A program made the translations under genes and the position numbers. Shown in pieces: positions 1 to 10,206 of a stretch of 60,000 nt of DNA (positions within the stretch are counted from its first letter, which is position 1; each line of letters begins with the position of its first letter). The notes beneath the pieces are model-generated. The model was given only the letters and a program-made list of their open reading frames with translations, did not search any database and was not told the DNA's origin. The stretch is from Bolinopsis microptera (taxonomy: Eukaryota > Ctenophora > Tentaculata > Lobata > Bolinopsidae): contig NC_087081.1 of assembly GCF_026151205.1 (NCBI RefSeq), forward strand, positions 13,746,340-13,806,339. Reading direction: 5' to 3'.

Positions 1-583
1 CTCTCTTAATTTACTATGATATATACATACAACATACATGGACACTAAAAAAGTCTCTATTTCTCTGTTAGTTCCTAGTTGTATACAATTCATATTAATT
101 GGTTCATCATCATGAATGTCAGAGCTACTATAATTTCTCACGGTGCAGCAAACTTGCATGTTAATTAGTCGATGAAGTATAAATGGGTTAGATCGGCAGG
201 TTCAATTAAAAATCTAGCAGCCAGATTCTCAAACTAAAAGTTAACTCATATATATATATATATATATATCATATAATTAACCGAATCTTACAATATGAAC
301 GGAAGCTAAATGATTACAGTAGGACATCTTAGACGGTTCTTAGTTGTATTATTGTGCATAATTCGTATATAATTATGTATTATTGTGCATAATTCGTATA
401 TAATTAATTTTTATAATATTCCAGAGCTTATCCAATTTCGTAGATAATTAATTTGTATAATATTTCAGAGCTTATCCAATTAATTTTTATAATATTCCAG
501 AGCTTATCCAATTTCCCACGGTGCTGCAAGCTAGCACGCTAATTACTTGATGACATTCCATTAGGTTAAATTGATGTTCTTAG
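1..583. other. A+T-rich non-coding region with short local duplications
   Basis: No convincing coding sequence is visible. A (TA)n run lies at about 249-269. A segment containing ATTATTGTGCATAATTCG occurs twice (about 348-407), and a block ending CAGAGCTTATCCAAT occurs three times (about 401-513). The last 50 bases resemble 3590-3650 (TTGATGACATTC, then AGATGTCYGG), so the sequence around the start of the following gene appears twice in the window. Confidence 0.6.
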
Positions 584-892
584 ATGTCCGGTAGTCGTAT
601 TAATACAGTATCGACTTCGTTTGTCATGCCTGCCTTTTCAAGATTTATCGCTGGTCAGAGAGGCAGCCAGCAACTAGTGGATACTGACGGCTACATATAC
701 TCCAGGAAGAGACCACGTGATACTATCCTCACATCAGCTTGGCGCTGCTGCAAGAACAACCTTCCCACCAAGTGCCCTTGTCACTGCTACCTTGACCTGG
801 CAGATAACACGCTCTCCCTTGGATCTAAACCTCACAACCATGATGCTGACCTAGCTGACCCACAGAGACGAGACGTCATGACCGCGCTCTAG
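584..892 (+). CDS. FLYWCH zinc-finger domain, N-terminal part of an interrupted gene
   Basis: The ORF starts at ATG 584 and encodes 102 residues ending at TAG 890-892. The layout matches the FLYWCH zinc finger: F21, G27, L31, Y37/Y39, W53, C55/C56, C64/C66/C68, then H84-x-H86. FLYWCH domains bind DNA or protein and often sit at the N-terminus of Mutator-type transposase genes or host genes derived from them. Codons after the TAG continue in the same frame with a tail typical of such proteins (893 onward), so this is the first part of a longer reading frame rather than a complete small gene. The stop may be a nonsense mutation, a sequencing error, or part of an unrecognised intron. The domain call is strong; the gene boundaries are inferred. 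Confidence 0.72.
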   Translation: MSGSRINTVSTSFVMPAFSRFIAGQRGSQQLVDTDGYIYSRKRPRDTILTSAWRCCKNNLPTKCPCHCYLDLADNTLSLGSKPHNHDADLADPQRRDVMTAL

Positions 893-3385
893 AGAAAGGC
901 TGAAGAACACCCCCTGTTGGCGCCTCAGAACTTGGTTTTAGAAGTCCTGACAGACTCTTCACAAGAAGTGAAAGATAAACTTCCAACTAAGGAGTCCCTC
1001 ACTCGAGTAGTGCAACGAAGTAGAGCTGCATCCTTCGTGCCAGTCAAGCACACAGAAACGGAGAACATGGCGGAGGGCTATCACACCAGAGCTGCATCCT
1101 TCGTGCCAGTCAAGCACACAGAAACGGAGAACATGGCGGAGGGCTATCACAGCAGAGCTGCAGCCTTCGTGCCAGTCAAGCACACAGAAACGGAGAACAT
1201 GGCGGAGGGCTATCACAGTAGAGCTGCATCCTTCGTGCCAGTCAAGCACACAGAAACGGAGAACATGGCGGAGGGCTATCACAGTAGAGCTGCAGCCTTC
1301 GTGCCAGTCAAGCACACAGAAACGGAGAACATGGCGGAGGGCTATCACACCAGAGCTGCAGCCTTCGTGCCAGTCAAGCACACAGAAACGGAGAACATGG
1401 CAGAGGGCTATCACAGTAGAGCTGCATCCTTCGTGCCAGTCAAGCACACAGAAAGGGAGAACATGGCAGAGGGCTATCACAGCAGAGCTGCATCCTTCGT
1501 GCCAGTCAAGCACACAGAAACGGAGAACATGGCGGAGGGCTATCACAGCAGAGCTGCATCCTTCGTGCCAGTCAAGCACACAGAAACGGAGAACATGGCA
1601 GAGGGCTATCACAGTAGAGCTGCATCCTTCGTGCCAGTCAAGCACACAGAAAGGGAGAACATGGCGGAGGGCTATCACAGCAGAGCTGCATCCTTCGTGC
1701 CAGTCAAGCACACAGAAAGGGAGAACATGGCGGAGGGCTATCACAGCAGAGCTGCATCCTTCGTGCCAGTCAAGCACACAGAAACGGAGAACATGGCGGA
1801 GGGCTATCACAGCAGAGCTGCATCCTTCGTGCCAGTCAAGCACACAGAAACGGAGAACATGGCGGAGGGCTATCACAGCAGAGCTGCATCCTTCGTGCCA
1901 GTCAAGCACACAGAAAGGGAGAACATGGCGGAGGGCTATCACAGCAGAGCTGCATCCTTCGTGCCAGTCAAGCACACAGAAACGGAGAACATGGCGGAGG
2001 GCTATCACAGCAGAGCTGCATCCTTCGTGCCAGTCAAGCACACAGAAACGGAGAACATGGCGGAGGGCTATCACAGCAGAGCTGCATCCTTCGTGCCAGT
2101 CAAGCACACAGAAAGGGAGAACATGGCGGAGGGCTATCACAGCAGAGCTGCATCCTTCGTGCCAGTCAAGCACACAGAAACGGAGAACATGGCGGAGGGC
2201 TATCACAGCAGAGCTGCATCCTTCGTGCCAGTCAAGCACACAGAAACGGAGAACATGGCGGAGGGCTATCACAGCAGAGCTGCATCCTTCGTGCCAGTCA
2301 AGCACACAGAAAGGGAGAACATGGCGGAGGGCTATCACAGCAGAGCTGCATCCTTCGTGCCAGTCAAGCACACAGAAACGGAGAACATGGCGGAGGGCTA
2401 TCACAGCAGAGCTGCATCCTTCGTGCCAGTCAAGCACACAGAAAGGGAGAACATGGCGGAGGGCTATCACAGCAGAGCTGCAGCCTTCGTGCCAGTCAAG
2501 CACACAGAAAGGGAGAACATGGCGGAGGGCTATCACAGCAGAGCTGCAGCCTTCGTGCCAGTCAAGCACACAGAAAGGGAGAACATGGCGGAGGGCTATC
2601 ACAGCAGAGCTGCAGCCTTCGTGCCAGTCAAGCACACAGAAACGGAGAACATGGCGGAGGGCTATCACACCAGAGCTGCATCCTTCGTGCCAGTCAAGCA
2701 CACAGAAACGGAGAACATGGCGGAGGGCTATCACACCAGAGCTGCAGCCTTCGTGCCAGTCAAGCACACAGAAACGGAGAACATGGCGGAGGGCTATCAC
2801 AGCAGAGCTGCATCCTTCGTGCCAGTCAAGCACACAGAAACGGAGAACATGGCGGAGGGCTATCACACCAGAGCTGCATCCTTCGTGCCAGTCAAGCACA
2901 CAGAAACGGAGAACATGGCGGAGGGCTATCACACCAGAGCTGCATCCTTCGTGCCAGTCAAGCACACAGAAACGGAGAACATGGCGGAGGGCTATCACAC
3001 CAGAGCTGCAGCCTTCGTGCCAGTCAAGCACACAGAAACGGAGAACATGGCGGAGGGCTATCACAGCAGAGCTGCAGCCTTCGTGCCAGTCAAGCACACA
3101 GAAACGGAGAACATGGCAGAGGGCTATTTATACATAGGTTTTGAAACAAATGAGAATCAACCAAAACTCAATGTCCAAGAGTATTCCAGAGTTACGAAGG
3201 AAGATCAGGTTATAACAGATTATCCTATAGATCGGTTAAGTGTTGGTGATACTCCCTCTAAGAAGAGAAGGAGTTCTAGAGGTAGAACACAGCTGTATGA
3301 TCTGTGTTCTTTATACTCTACATACTTCACTATGCTTGGCAACCTGTTTGCTGAAGCTAAGAACTTTGCCAATGATATTGAGTAA
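893..3385 (+). CDS. continuation of the FLYWCH gene: linker, 32 x 22-residue repeats, basic C-terminus
   Basis: This stretch is in the same frame as the upstream FLYWCH ORF and stays open from just after TAG 890-892 to TAA 3383-3385. There is no ATG near its beginning, so it is better read as the rest of the upstream gene. The first roughly 40 codons (RKAEEHPLLAPQ..., then a KLPTKESL segment and VVQRSR) resemble the helical linker that follows FLYWCH in transposase-type proteins. Where a transposase domain would normally come, the protein has 32 near-perfect 22-residue repeats, then about 85 unique residues with a basic KKRRSSRGR patch that could be a nuclear-localisation signal. No catalytic motif was seen. 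Function unknown; a repeat-expanded relative of a transposon-derived protein, possibly a pseudogene. Confidence 0.6.
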   Translation, partial: RKAEEHPLLAPQNLVLEVLTDSSQEVKDKLPTKESLTRVVQRSRAASFVPVKHTETENMAEGYHTRAASFVPVKHTETENMAEGYHSRAAAFVPVKHTETENMAEGYHSRAASFVPVKHTETENMAEGYHSRAAAFVPVKHTETENMAEGYHTRAAAFVPVKHTETENMAEGYHSRAASFVPVKHTERENMAEGYHSRAASFVPVKHTETENMAEGYHSRAASFVPVKHTETENMAEGYHSRAASFVPVKHTERENMAEGYHSRAASFVPVKHTERENMAEGYHSRAASFVPVKHTETENMAEGYHSRAASFVPVKHTETENMAEGYHSRAASFVPVKHTERENMAEGYHSRAASFVPVKHTETENMAEGYHSRAASFVPVKHTETENMAEGYHSRAASFVPVKHTERENMAEGYHSRAASFVPVKHTETENMAEGYHSRAASFVPVKHTETENMAEGYHSRAASFVPVKHTERENMAEGYHSRAASFVPVKHTETENMAEGYHSRAASFVPVKHTERENMAEGYHSRAAAFVPVKHTERENMAEGYHSRAAAFVPVKHTERENMAEGYHSRAAAFVPVKHTETENMAEGYHTRAASFVPVKHTETENMAEGYHTRAAAFVPVKHTETENMAEGYHSRAASFVPVKHTETENMAEGYHTRAASFVPVKHTETENMAEGYHTRAASFVPVKHTETENMAEGYHTRAAAFVPVKHTETENMAEGYHSRAAAFVPVKHTETENMAEGYLYIGFETNENQPKLNVQEYSRVTKEDQVITDYPIDRLSVGDTPSKKRRSSRGRTQLYDLCSLYSTYFTMLGNLFAEAKNFANDIE
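1022..3133 (+). repeat. coding minisatellite, 32 copies of 66 bp
   Basis: Units start every 66 bp with AGAGCTGCA, from 1022 to 3068; the last unit diverges at its end. Because 66 is a multiple of three, the frame is kept: each unit encodes RAA(S/A)FVPVKHTE(T/R)ENMAEGYH(S/T). Only a few sites vary: TCC/GCC, ACG/AGG, AGC/AGT/ACC, and a silent GCG/GCA. In the middle of the array the T/R site often follows a T-T-R pattern, indicating a 198-bp higher-order unit spread by unequal exchange or slippage. The near-identity of copies indicates recent expansion or homogenisation. Confidence 0.97.
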
Positions 3386-4298
3386 TTCGATGTTACCTGC
3401 AATCTTTTGAATTTTCATTAATTAATCTAATATTTCACAACCAATCAATACCTCGTCCAAATCCTCGAATAAAACCTTATGTTACTCCTGCAAGCTAGAA
3501 TTAACCACATTTTGCGATATATTTAAACACTAAATGGTTTCTTAATTGTAGGAACGACCCCAATTTTCAACAATGCTATTGCTAAAGGATAGCATGAAGA
3601 TAACTTGATGACATTCAAATAGCTTCATTTTTTAGGTTCTAGATGTCTGGCAGCTCACGTGAAAATATGATGACGTCAACTAAAAGTGTGATGACGTCAC
3701 GTGACAGTTGCAGTGTTATAACCTGGTTGCTGCACTTGATAGTGATGCCCAGAGTAGTGAGCAGAGTCAGGAATTCCTTGTTGTAGTTTGATAGTGGCTC
3801 GTACACCAGCTTTACTCCAGGTAGTTCAGACCATACCTAGTGTGACAAATGTTACGTCACGTGATAGCACGACGTCACGTGATATTATGAAGTTGCGTGA
3901 GGCAGTGACTAGAAATTGAATGAATTATCGCATAAATAAAGTTAACTTGTACAGTCTAGTTTAGTTGAGATAGTTTGGTTAGGATAGTTTGAGAGGAAAT
4001 GAAATTAATAATATGACGTAACGTTATTGTATGACGTTATTAACAATCAATAAGCAAGTTAACCTGTGCGATTGTTTGATAGAGGTGGTTTGAGAGGAGG
4101 CACACCGTGTTCCCTTGTGTGTTATTCCTCTTGAGGTGAGAAAGGATTGCTGTGGTATTCATCATTATATCTGAAATATGTTTTGTTTAAAAGGAAATTG
4201 GCGAAAATTCATGATTTTGGGGCATGATTCGATTAGTAATGTAATTTCTTACAGAATTAATTTGTTAGCGCCTGTTACTATAGAAACATAATACAACT
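3386..4298. other. intergenic region downstream of the FLYWCH gene
   Basis: A+T-rich, with no ORF of note. The segment 3590-3660 is a diverged copy of the sequence around the FLYWCH gene start; the ATG at 3642 opens only a short frame (MSGSSREN...) that ends after about 47 codons and shows no FLYWCH motif. Clustered TGACGTCA and CACGTG palindromes are listed separately. Confidence 0.5.
3651..3882. promoter_or_regulatory. cluster of CRE-like (TGACGTCA) and CACGTG motifs
   Basis: TGACGTCA occurs at 3671-3678 and 3692-3699, the latter running into CACGTG at 3698-3703. TTACGTCACGTG lies at about 3852-3863 and GACGTCACGTG at 3871-3881; another TCACGTGA is near 3655. CRE sites bind bZIP factors and CACGTG binds bHLH factors in animals. 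The clustering is visible; regulatory activity and the target gene are inference. Confidence 0.35.
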
Positions 4299-5761
4299 GT
4301 GAAGTGTTGCTATAGTACGTTTGTTGCTATAATAACATCAAGTCGCCGAACTGCTATAGCAATGTCACGTGTTTCTGTTGTTATATTACTCAAACTCACA
4401 GTTATCGATTTAGCTACTGCTATCCGGGATCCCAAAGTAGTTCTATGTATAACAGATCAATCACTCCGTAGCTATCATACAACTTCTCCTGAAAATGTTT
4501 ATCATCAAAATTCACTATTCAGTTGAGTAAATAATTCAATTAAAAAATGAACTTTGTTGATATGATGATAAATATAATAGCTACAATTCTGATGATGAAC
4601 TTGTGTAACGTGTTGTAAATAGAAGCCCTTGTTTGTTCCTAAAGAGATAGAGCGTTTAAGATTTGTGGAATCGTCACCTTTTAAGACAGTATTATAAAAT
4701 AAATTCTGCAATATAAGATGGATATACTATTCCTCTGTAATTGCTGTATAGAACTGAAATCACGAAACATGATTGCATGTGCAGAGATAACAATTAGTAA
4801 ATCGTAAAACATCTAACTCACCAAAGAAGCGTTTAGCTCAATTTTTCTCCAACTTGTCTTATTAAACTATAGTTTAAACTATAGTTTAAGCTATGGAAAG
4901 AATTACGTTATGGATGTTAATAAAGAAATTGAAATTCGATTAACTCTTGGCACTCCCATTCCATCTTCATAAATAACAATACGATTCGCGTTGTAATACA
5001 AAAATAGGATTACAATAATACAATCATCCTCCAGAATAAATTACAGATAAAATGCTATATTTATAAATTTGAAATTTAACCGTTCACGTCAGGCGTCAGA
5101 AGATGAAGAATAACTTTAATTCAGCGCTAATTTTATCTAACGAACCAAACGTGACAAAATTTGGAACGAAAAGAGAGCAAACGTGAAGTTGAACAGCTGC
5201 TTACCCAGGAAACACGAGAAATATGAACCGGTACAACTTTTAAAGTTAATATAAAGGTCGGGAAACTGGATAATGTTACGTCACGAATTCCAATACGGCT
5301 GCATCTAGACTCGCAATAATTTGGGAAACTTCTGGAACCTAGGCTTCAGAAGTTCTACAATTTCTAAACTGATAACAGGAAATTAACCAACCTTTAGGTT
5401 GAAATTATACAAGATAGACGATGGGGCGGAAATAAAAGGTTTGATAATCAGATATGACAGAAGTGTGACGTAAAGCTAATTCTGCAAAAGAAAATTATCC
5501 CTGGATGAATAGAGGTGGGGGGGACTCAGGCAGATTCAATTGTGCCCCTAAATTTAAACCCTGAACTTGAAGTGTCATGTGGCCCGTAACGTGTGCATGT
5601 CATGTACAATGAACCTCTCAATTCAAGATCGAAACCTAACGGCCTAACTATCCCTAGATTTAACCATATTTGCCCAGGCTCATAAGTCATAACACATTAT
5701 CTGAAAAGTCAGTCAATTAATAAATAAAATGCTCCAGAGTCGGCCGGTCTTGCAGCTGAAT
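4299..5761. other. non-coding stretch, no gene recognised
   Basis: A 75-codon frame at 4299-4526 starts with TTG and looks spurious. A double palindrome, AAACTATAGTTT twice in a row, lies at 4864-4887. No domains, RNA genes or splice-bounded exons could be supported. Confidence 0.5.
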
Positions 5762-6226
5762 CCGTTAGACTAGGCAGCACTCAGCAGATGCCGGTAGAGT
5801 TAGACTAGGCAGCACTCAGCAGATGCCGGTAGAGTTAGACTAGGCAACAGCACTCAGCAGATGCCGGTAGAGTTAGACTAGGCAACAGATGCCGGTAGAG
5901 TTAGACTAGGCAGCAGATGCCGGTAGAGTTAGACTAGGCAGCAGATGCCGGTAGAGTTAGACTAGGCAGCACTCAGCAGATGTCGGTAGAGTTAGACTAG
6001 GCAGCAGCACTCAGCAGATGTCGGTAGAGTTAGACTAGGCAACAGAAGCCGGTAGAGTTAGACTAGGCAGCAGCGCTCAGCAGATGCCGGTAGAGTTAGA
6101 CTAGGCAGCATCACTCAGCAGATGTCGGTAGAGTTAGACTAGGCAGCAGCACTCAGCAGATGTCGGTAGAGTTAGACTAGGCAGCAGCACTCAGCAGATG
6201 TCGGTAGAGTTAGACTAGGCAGCAGT
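5762..6226 (+). repeat. minisatellite, about 13 copies, unit 24-38 bp
   Basis: The core GGTAGAGTTAGACTAGGCA is repeated about 13 times, preceded by GATGCC or GATGTC and separated by a variable spacer that is either absent or GCACTCAGCA-like. Units with and without the spacer alternate irregularly, so length varies by partial deletion. The unit is not consistently a multiple of three and no coding frame uses it. Confidence 0.95.
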
Positions 6227-7097
6227 TTGTATATGCGCCTGATACTGTTGAATAGCTATTAAATAATAAAGGGACGGTGGGTGGAAGTGTTATTGAAATT
6301 GACGCCTAGAATAACTGGAAATTCTAAAGTAACACTGCCTTCTTGATACAGAAAGCTGTATTGATCCAATATGCTTTTATCATCTCATTTCAAAGATAGC
6401 CAGGTGATGGAAATATAAAACCTGCACAGTTGGTTTCTGCAGATATGAGCTCGACAAACGTGGTGCCTAAATTTAACTATCGACTGGTATTACAAAGCAT
6501 AATATCGAATTTAATTTACTTCTACGACAGAAGGAGCGCACTTCATTATTCAGTTTACGCACAAACAAGACCAGAAGTAACGTCAATAAATCAAACAATC
6601 TAGAAGTAGAACAGACCTACATCACTTGTACCTTTCACCCGCATAACAAGCCCGGTAATACAATACCGTAAAACATGACTGCAGCTGATAAGGATGCTGA
6701 TAAGGAGTAATTGAGTCAGTGCTGTTTTAAATTGAAGTGCAATTGGACGTGATCTCATCACAGGCTAGGTCACGTTTTGTTTTTAGTATTTCTGTGCATA
6801 TTGTCATGGTCACGGGAAATGAAAACAGAAAAACAGCTCAATTTTTAAGTAATTATTATTGTTTAAGTTTTACAGTTGATTGTTGATTACGTAATCAAAA
6901 TTTCCTTTTTTATCCTCTAGAATAATAACAATTTGACAATATTTTAATTTAAATTCCACTCAATTTCACCCTGATAGTGATAAAATTTAGAAATTGATCG
7001 GATATCCGACTATTATAGTAAATAGTTTAGAAGGTGCTTGGCCGGATATCAATCAGAAATTTCATTAATTTCCAGGAAAAGTTATCGTATCGGGTGG
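6227..7097. other. non-coding stretch, no gene recognised
   Basis: A+T-rich sequence between the minisatellite and the poly-G tracts. No ORF, tRNA-like box or clear repeat was found. Confidence 0.45.
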
Positions 7098-7171
7098 AGG
7101 GGGGGGGGGGGGGGGGGGGGTGGGGGTTGTTGGGTCTTGATTACGGTTGATTACGGAGGGGGGGGGGGGGG
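7098..7171 (+). repeat. poly-G tracts
   Basis: An uninterrupted run of 22 G (7099-7120) followed by TGGGGG, and a second run of 14 G (7158-7171), separated by a short segment in which GATTACGG occurs twice. Such tracts can form quadruplexes and are prone to length errors. The small minus-strand proline-rich frame over them is an artefact. Confidence 0.95.
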
Positions 7172-7221
7172 TAAAAATTCCCAAAATATTGATTACGTAA
7201 TATGTGAACGAACATAATAAG

Positions 7222-7660
7222 TATATAAGGACGATACACGGATACAGTTGATTCAAGTATAGGGCAGTTGATGTAAACATCGTCACAAAATGATACGACA
7301 TCATAAATAGGTTACATTTTGCGGGGAAAATCTATATAAGGACGATACACGGATACAGTTTATTCAAGTATAAGGCAGTTGTTGTAAACATCGTCACAAA
7401 ATGATACGACATCGTAAATAGGTTACATTTTGCGGGAAAACTCTATATAAGGACGATACACGGATACAGTTGATTCAAGTAAAGGGCAGTTGATGTAAAC
7501 ATCGTCACAAAATGATACGGCATCGTAAATAAGTTAAATTTTGCGGGAAAACTCTATATTAGGACGATACACGGATACAGTTGATTCAAGTATAGGGCAG
7601 TTGATGTAAACATTGTCACAAAATGATAAGACATCATAAATAGGTTAAATTTGGAAACAA
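7222..7660 (+). repeat. tandem array, 4 copies of 111 bp, each with a TATA-box-like start
   Basis: Units begin at 7222, 7333, 7444 and 7555, each with TATATAAGGACGATACACGG (the fourth has TATATTAGG). Each unit carries GTAAACATCGTCACA, the reverse complement of the TGTGACGAAATTTAC-type motif in the neighbouring array. TATATAAG lies about 25-30 bases before TTCAAGT, a core-promoter-like layout. Copies differ at few positions. Confidence 0.93.
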
Positions 7661-7699
7661 TGATTATAGAATTAAATAGTCTGTGATTAACATATTACA

Positions 7700-8500
7700 T
7701 ACATTATAAAATGGGCCGGGGTTTTTATATTTCCTGTATCTCTGTATTAATCATTTCGGACTGTAATTAGGACTGTTCACGTGAAAGAAATTCTATCTAA
7801 ATTTTACAATGACGTACTCGTATGTGACGAAATTTATATTTATTGACCCTATTTTGAAGAACCATACCTCGGTTAGAATTCAGGAATTATTGGTTGGTTA
7901 TTGTTTAGCAAAATAGAACTCAAGTTTAACAATGCTGAGTTTAATTTTACTAAGTTACTGAAATGTGACGAAATTTACTTTTCCTGCCCCAACAGTATAA
8001 TTTCAATGTGATGAAAAATTGGCATGGGTTTCTATATTTCCTGTATAAATCCATTCTAACTATAATAAAGACTATTGATATGAAAGAAAATCTATCTAAA
8101 TTTTAAAATTACGTATGTGACGAAATTTACATTTCTTACCCCTATTTTAAAGAACCATACCTCAGTTAAAATTCAATTTTCTTCCAGGAATTATTGGTTG
8201 TTTTTTTAGCAAATCAGAACCCAAGTTTAACAATGCTGAGTTTGATATCACTAATTTACTGAAATGTGACGAAATTTACTTTTCCTGCCCCAACAGTATA
8301 ATTTCAATCTGATGAAAAATGGGCATGGGTTTCTATATTTCCTGTATAAATCCATTCTAGCTATAATAAGGGCAGTTGATATGAAAGAAAATCTATCTAA
8401 CTAAAGCTATGGCTGATGTGACGAAATTTACATTTCTGGCCCCTATTTTGAAGAATTATACCTCAATTAGTATATAATGTTACTTTATCACCATCACTAT
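7700..8500 (+). repeat. tandem array, about 2.7 copies of a 300-310-bp unit
   Basis: The landmark TATATTTCCTGTA recurs near 7724, 8034 and 8334, and the blocks around it align over about 300 bp. Each unit holds two copies of TGTGACGAAATTTAY (7823, 7964, 8116, 8265, 8417; one more at 8558). Copies are clearly diverged, so the array is older than the 111-bp array. No coding potential was recognised. Confidence 0.88.
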
Positions 8501-8572
8501 GTCGATAAAATAGTTATTTTGCTAACACGGAGCAAATAAAGTTATAATATTTTTTTTTGTGACGAAATTTAC

Positions 8573-8960
8573 AAATTTTTACCCTGTTCAGGTGTTGAAA
8601 TTTTGCCAATGTTAACATATCACTGCCATATAATAATTTTTGTGACCGGCGTATGGTTTTTTTTATTGAAAATCTTTTCAAAATAGTACATACATCAATG
8701 TAATTGCATGAAAATAACACGGTCAAAAAGTGATTTCTATGTACTATAATGACGGGAAACCAGAACGTAGTTCGTGCAAAAATTACACCTACAAAATATG
8801 GTCCCTGACAAAACATTTCATACAATCAACACATATAAATGTAAGATATATAGTAATAGAGATGATTGTGCAATAATAAAATACAGCGTGCATAAAATAT
8901 CATAATGTTAATAATTTGTTAACTTTTTAATGAAATAGATTATATCATAAAATACTTTTA
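8573..8960. other. non-coding, unclassified
   Basis: A 103-codon minus-strand frame (8514-8825) is open but matches no family I recognise and overlaps the end of the motif array. Most likely non-coding sequence between the array and the LINE 3' end. Confidence 0.4.
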
Positions 8961-9058
8961 AAAACCCAACCCACAACCCAACCCACCCCTAACCCCTTAA
9001 ATAGTTTGGATCGGTTATTTTAGATTAGAGAATTGGCATTGGGAGAAATGAGATGCAT

Positions 9059-9532
9059 CTAATCATTATCAGACAGGTAGAATTCAGCGTGACTATCGTT
9101 TGGATCTGTGGGTAGCATTTCCGACCATAGGTGATCCTTAAGTTTGGCCTTGAAGATATCAGGACAGCTATGGTCTCTTATTTCGAGAGGAAGTTTATTC
9201 CAGAGCAGATGTGTCCGATAAAAGAATGATTTCTTAAGGAGACTGCTATTACACTGTGTTTGAGCAAGAGTCGTTACATAACTTAGGCTGTCATGGTGAC
9301 ATGATCTTAAGCGTGTGCTTCCTTTGTATAGTTGTAAGTAATTAGGAAGCTCTTGTGTGCATACACCATTGACTATTTTGTGAAACAAGGTCAGGTCATT
9401 CAATTCAAACCTCTTGCTGAGAGGAAGGATTTTCAATTGATGACATTTGTAAGTATAGTTTTCAAAGGACTGATAGCTTGTGAATTCCTCATCAAAAATC
9501 CACTTAATACACCTTTTTTGAAAAGCATCCAT
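9059..9532 (-). pseudogene. CR1/L2-type LINE, ORF2 C-terminal fragment
   Basis: The 157-residue frame begins MDAFQKRCIKWIF and includes HLLWNKLPLEIRD, both typical of the region after the RT in CR1/Jockey elements (a line of the form 'LE.VQRR..KWI' and a later 'WN.LP..IR' motif). It is in the same frame as the RT fragment at 9548-10203, separated only by TAA 9548-9550. Confidence 0.82.
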
Positions 9533-9547
9533 CTTATCTAGTTGTGT

Positions 9548-10203
9548 TTAATTAAATGGACGCCAGATTTGGGAACAGTGTTCAAATTGTCTTCTAACAA
9601 GTGCAAGGTATAAATTTCTTCTTCGTCTCTCATCTTGGACAAATGAGCAAGTGCGTTTCAGCAGCCCAAATTTTTGGTTAGCTTTGGACAATATTTTAGT
9701 TATGTGTTCTTCAAAACGAAAGCCCTGATTTATAACGACTCCAAGATCTGTTTCCGTACTGGTGTAATCTAAGGGAGTATTACCGAGCAAATATTGAAAT
9801 CTGATAAATGGAATAGGTAATATCCTACTGCTGAATTTCTTTCCAGGAATAGAGAGGACTTTACACTTTGATGGATGGAATCGCATCTTATTTTCTATGC
9901 TCCAAGAATTAAGTTCATTTATGTTATTCTGAAGTGTGCAATAATCGTTGTATGATTTAATAGGACTCCATATTTTCGTGTCATCAGCATAAAGTACCAA
10001 ATTTGTGCCTGAACTTAATCTCATGGGAAGATCGTTTATGAATAAGACAAATAGAATGGGACCTAGGACGGAGCCTTGAGGAACTCCAGACAAAACAGGT
10101 TTGATCTCTGAATGTCTACCATCAACTAAAACACATTGTTCCCGTTCACTAAGATAGTTGGTTAGGAATTTGAGTAGCCTTCCTTCAATATTAAAGACGA
10201 GTT
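9548..10203 (-). pseudogene. CR1/L2-type LINE reverse transcriptase, C-terminal half
   Basis: SGVPQGSVLGPILF and the catalytic YADD (LVLYADDTKIW) are intact, followed by a thumb-like region (TDLGVVINQGF) and RRRNLYLALVRRQFEHCSQIW. The frame stays open upstream of 10093 to the insertion point at 10203, where it encodes NIEGRLLKFLTNYLS..., the segment expected between the RT N-terminal half and SGVPQGS. It ends at TAA 9548-9550, which interrupts an otherwise continuous protein. Confidence 0.87.
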
Positions 10204-10206
10204 ACA

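Noticed and set aside
959-3097. 712-codon minus-strand ORF
   Set aside because: It is the reverse reading of the 66-bp array, open only because the unit length is divisible by three; the plus-strand frame connects to a recognisable FLYWCH domain.
4299-4711. Small ORFs at 4299-4526 and 4505-4711
   Set aside because: Non-ATG starts, no similarity or splice context, and ordinary composition for A+T-rich non-coding DNA.
7065-7304. 79-codon proline-rich minus-strand ORF
   Set aside because: Created by translation of poly-C opposite the poly-G tracts.
9353-9541. Short plus-strand ORFs over the LINEs (also 14581-14787, 16473-16715, 16749-16934) and minus-strand ORFs over 10368-13170
   Set aside because: Shadows of the LINE proteins in other frames.
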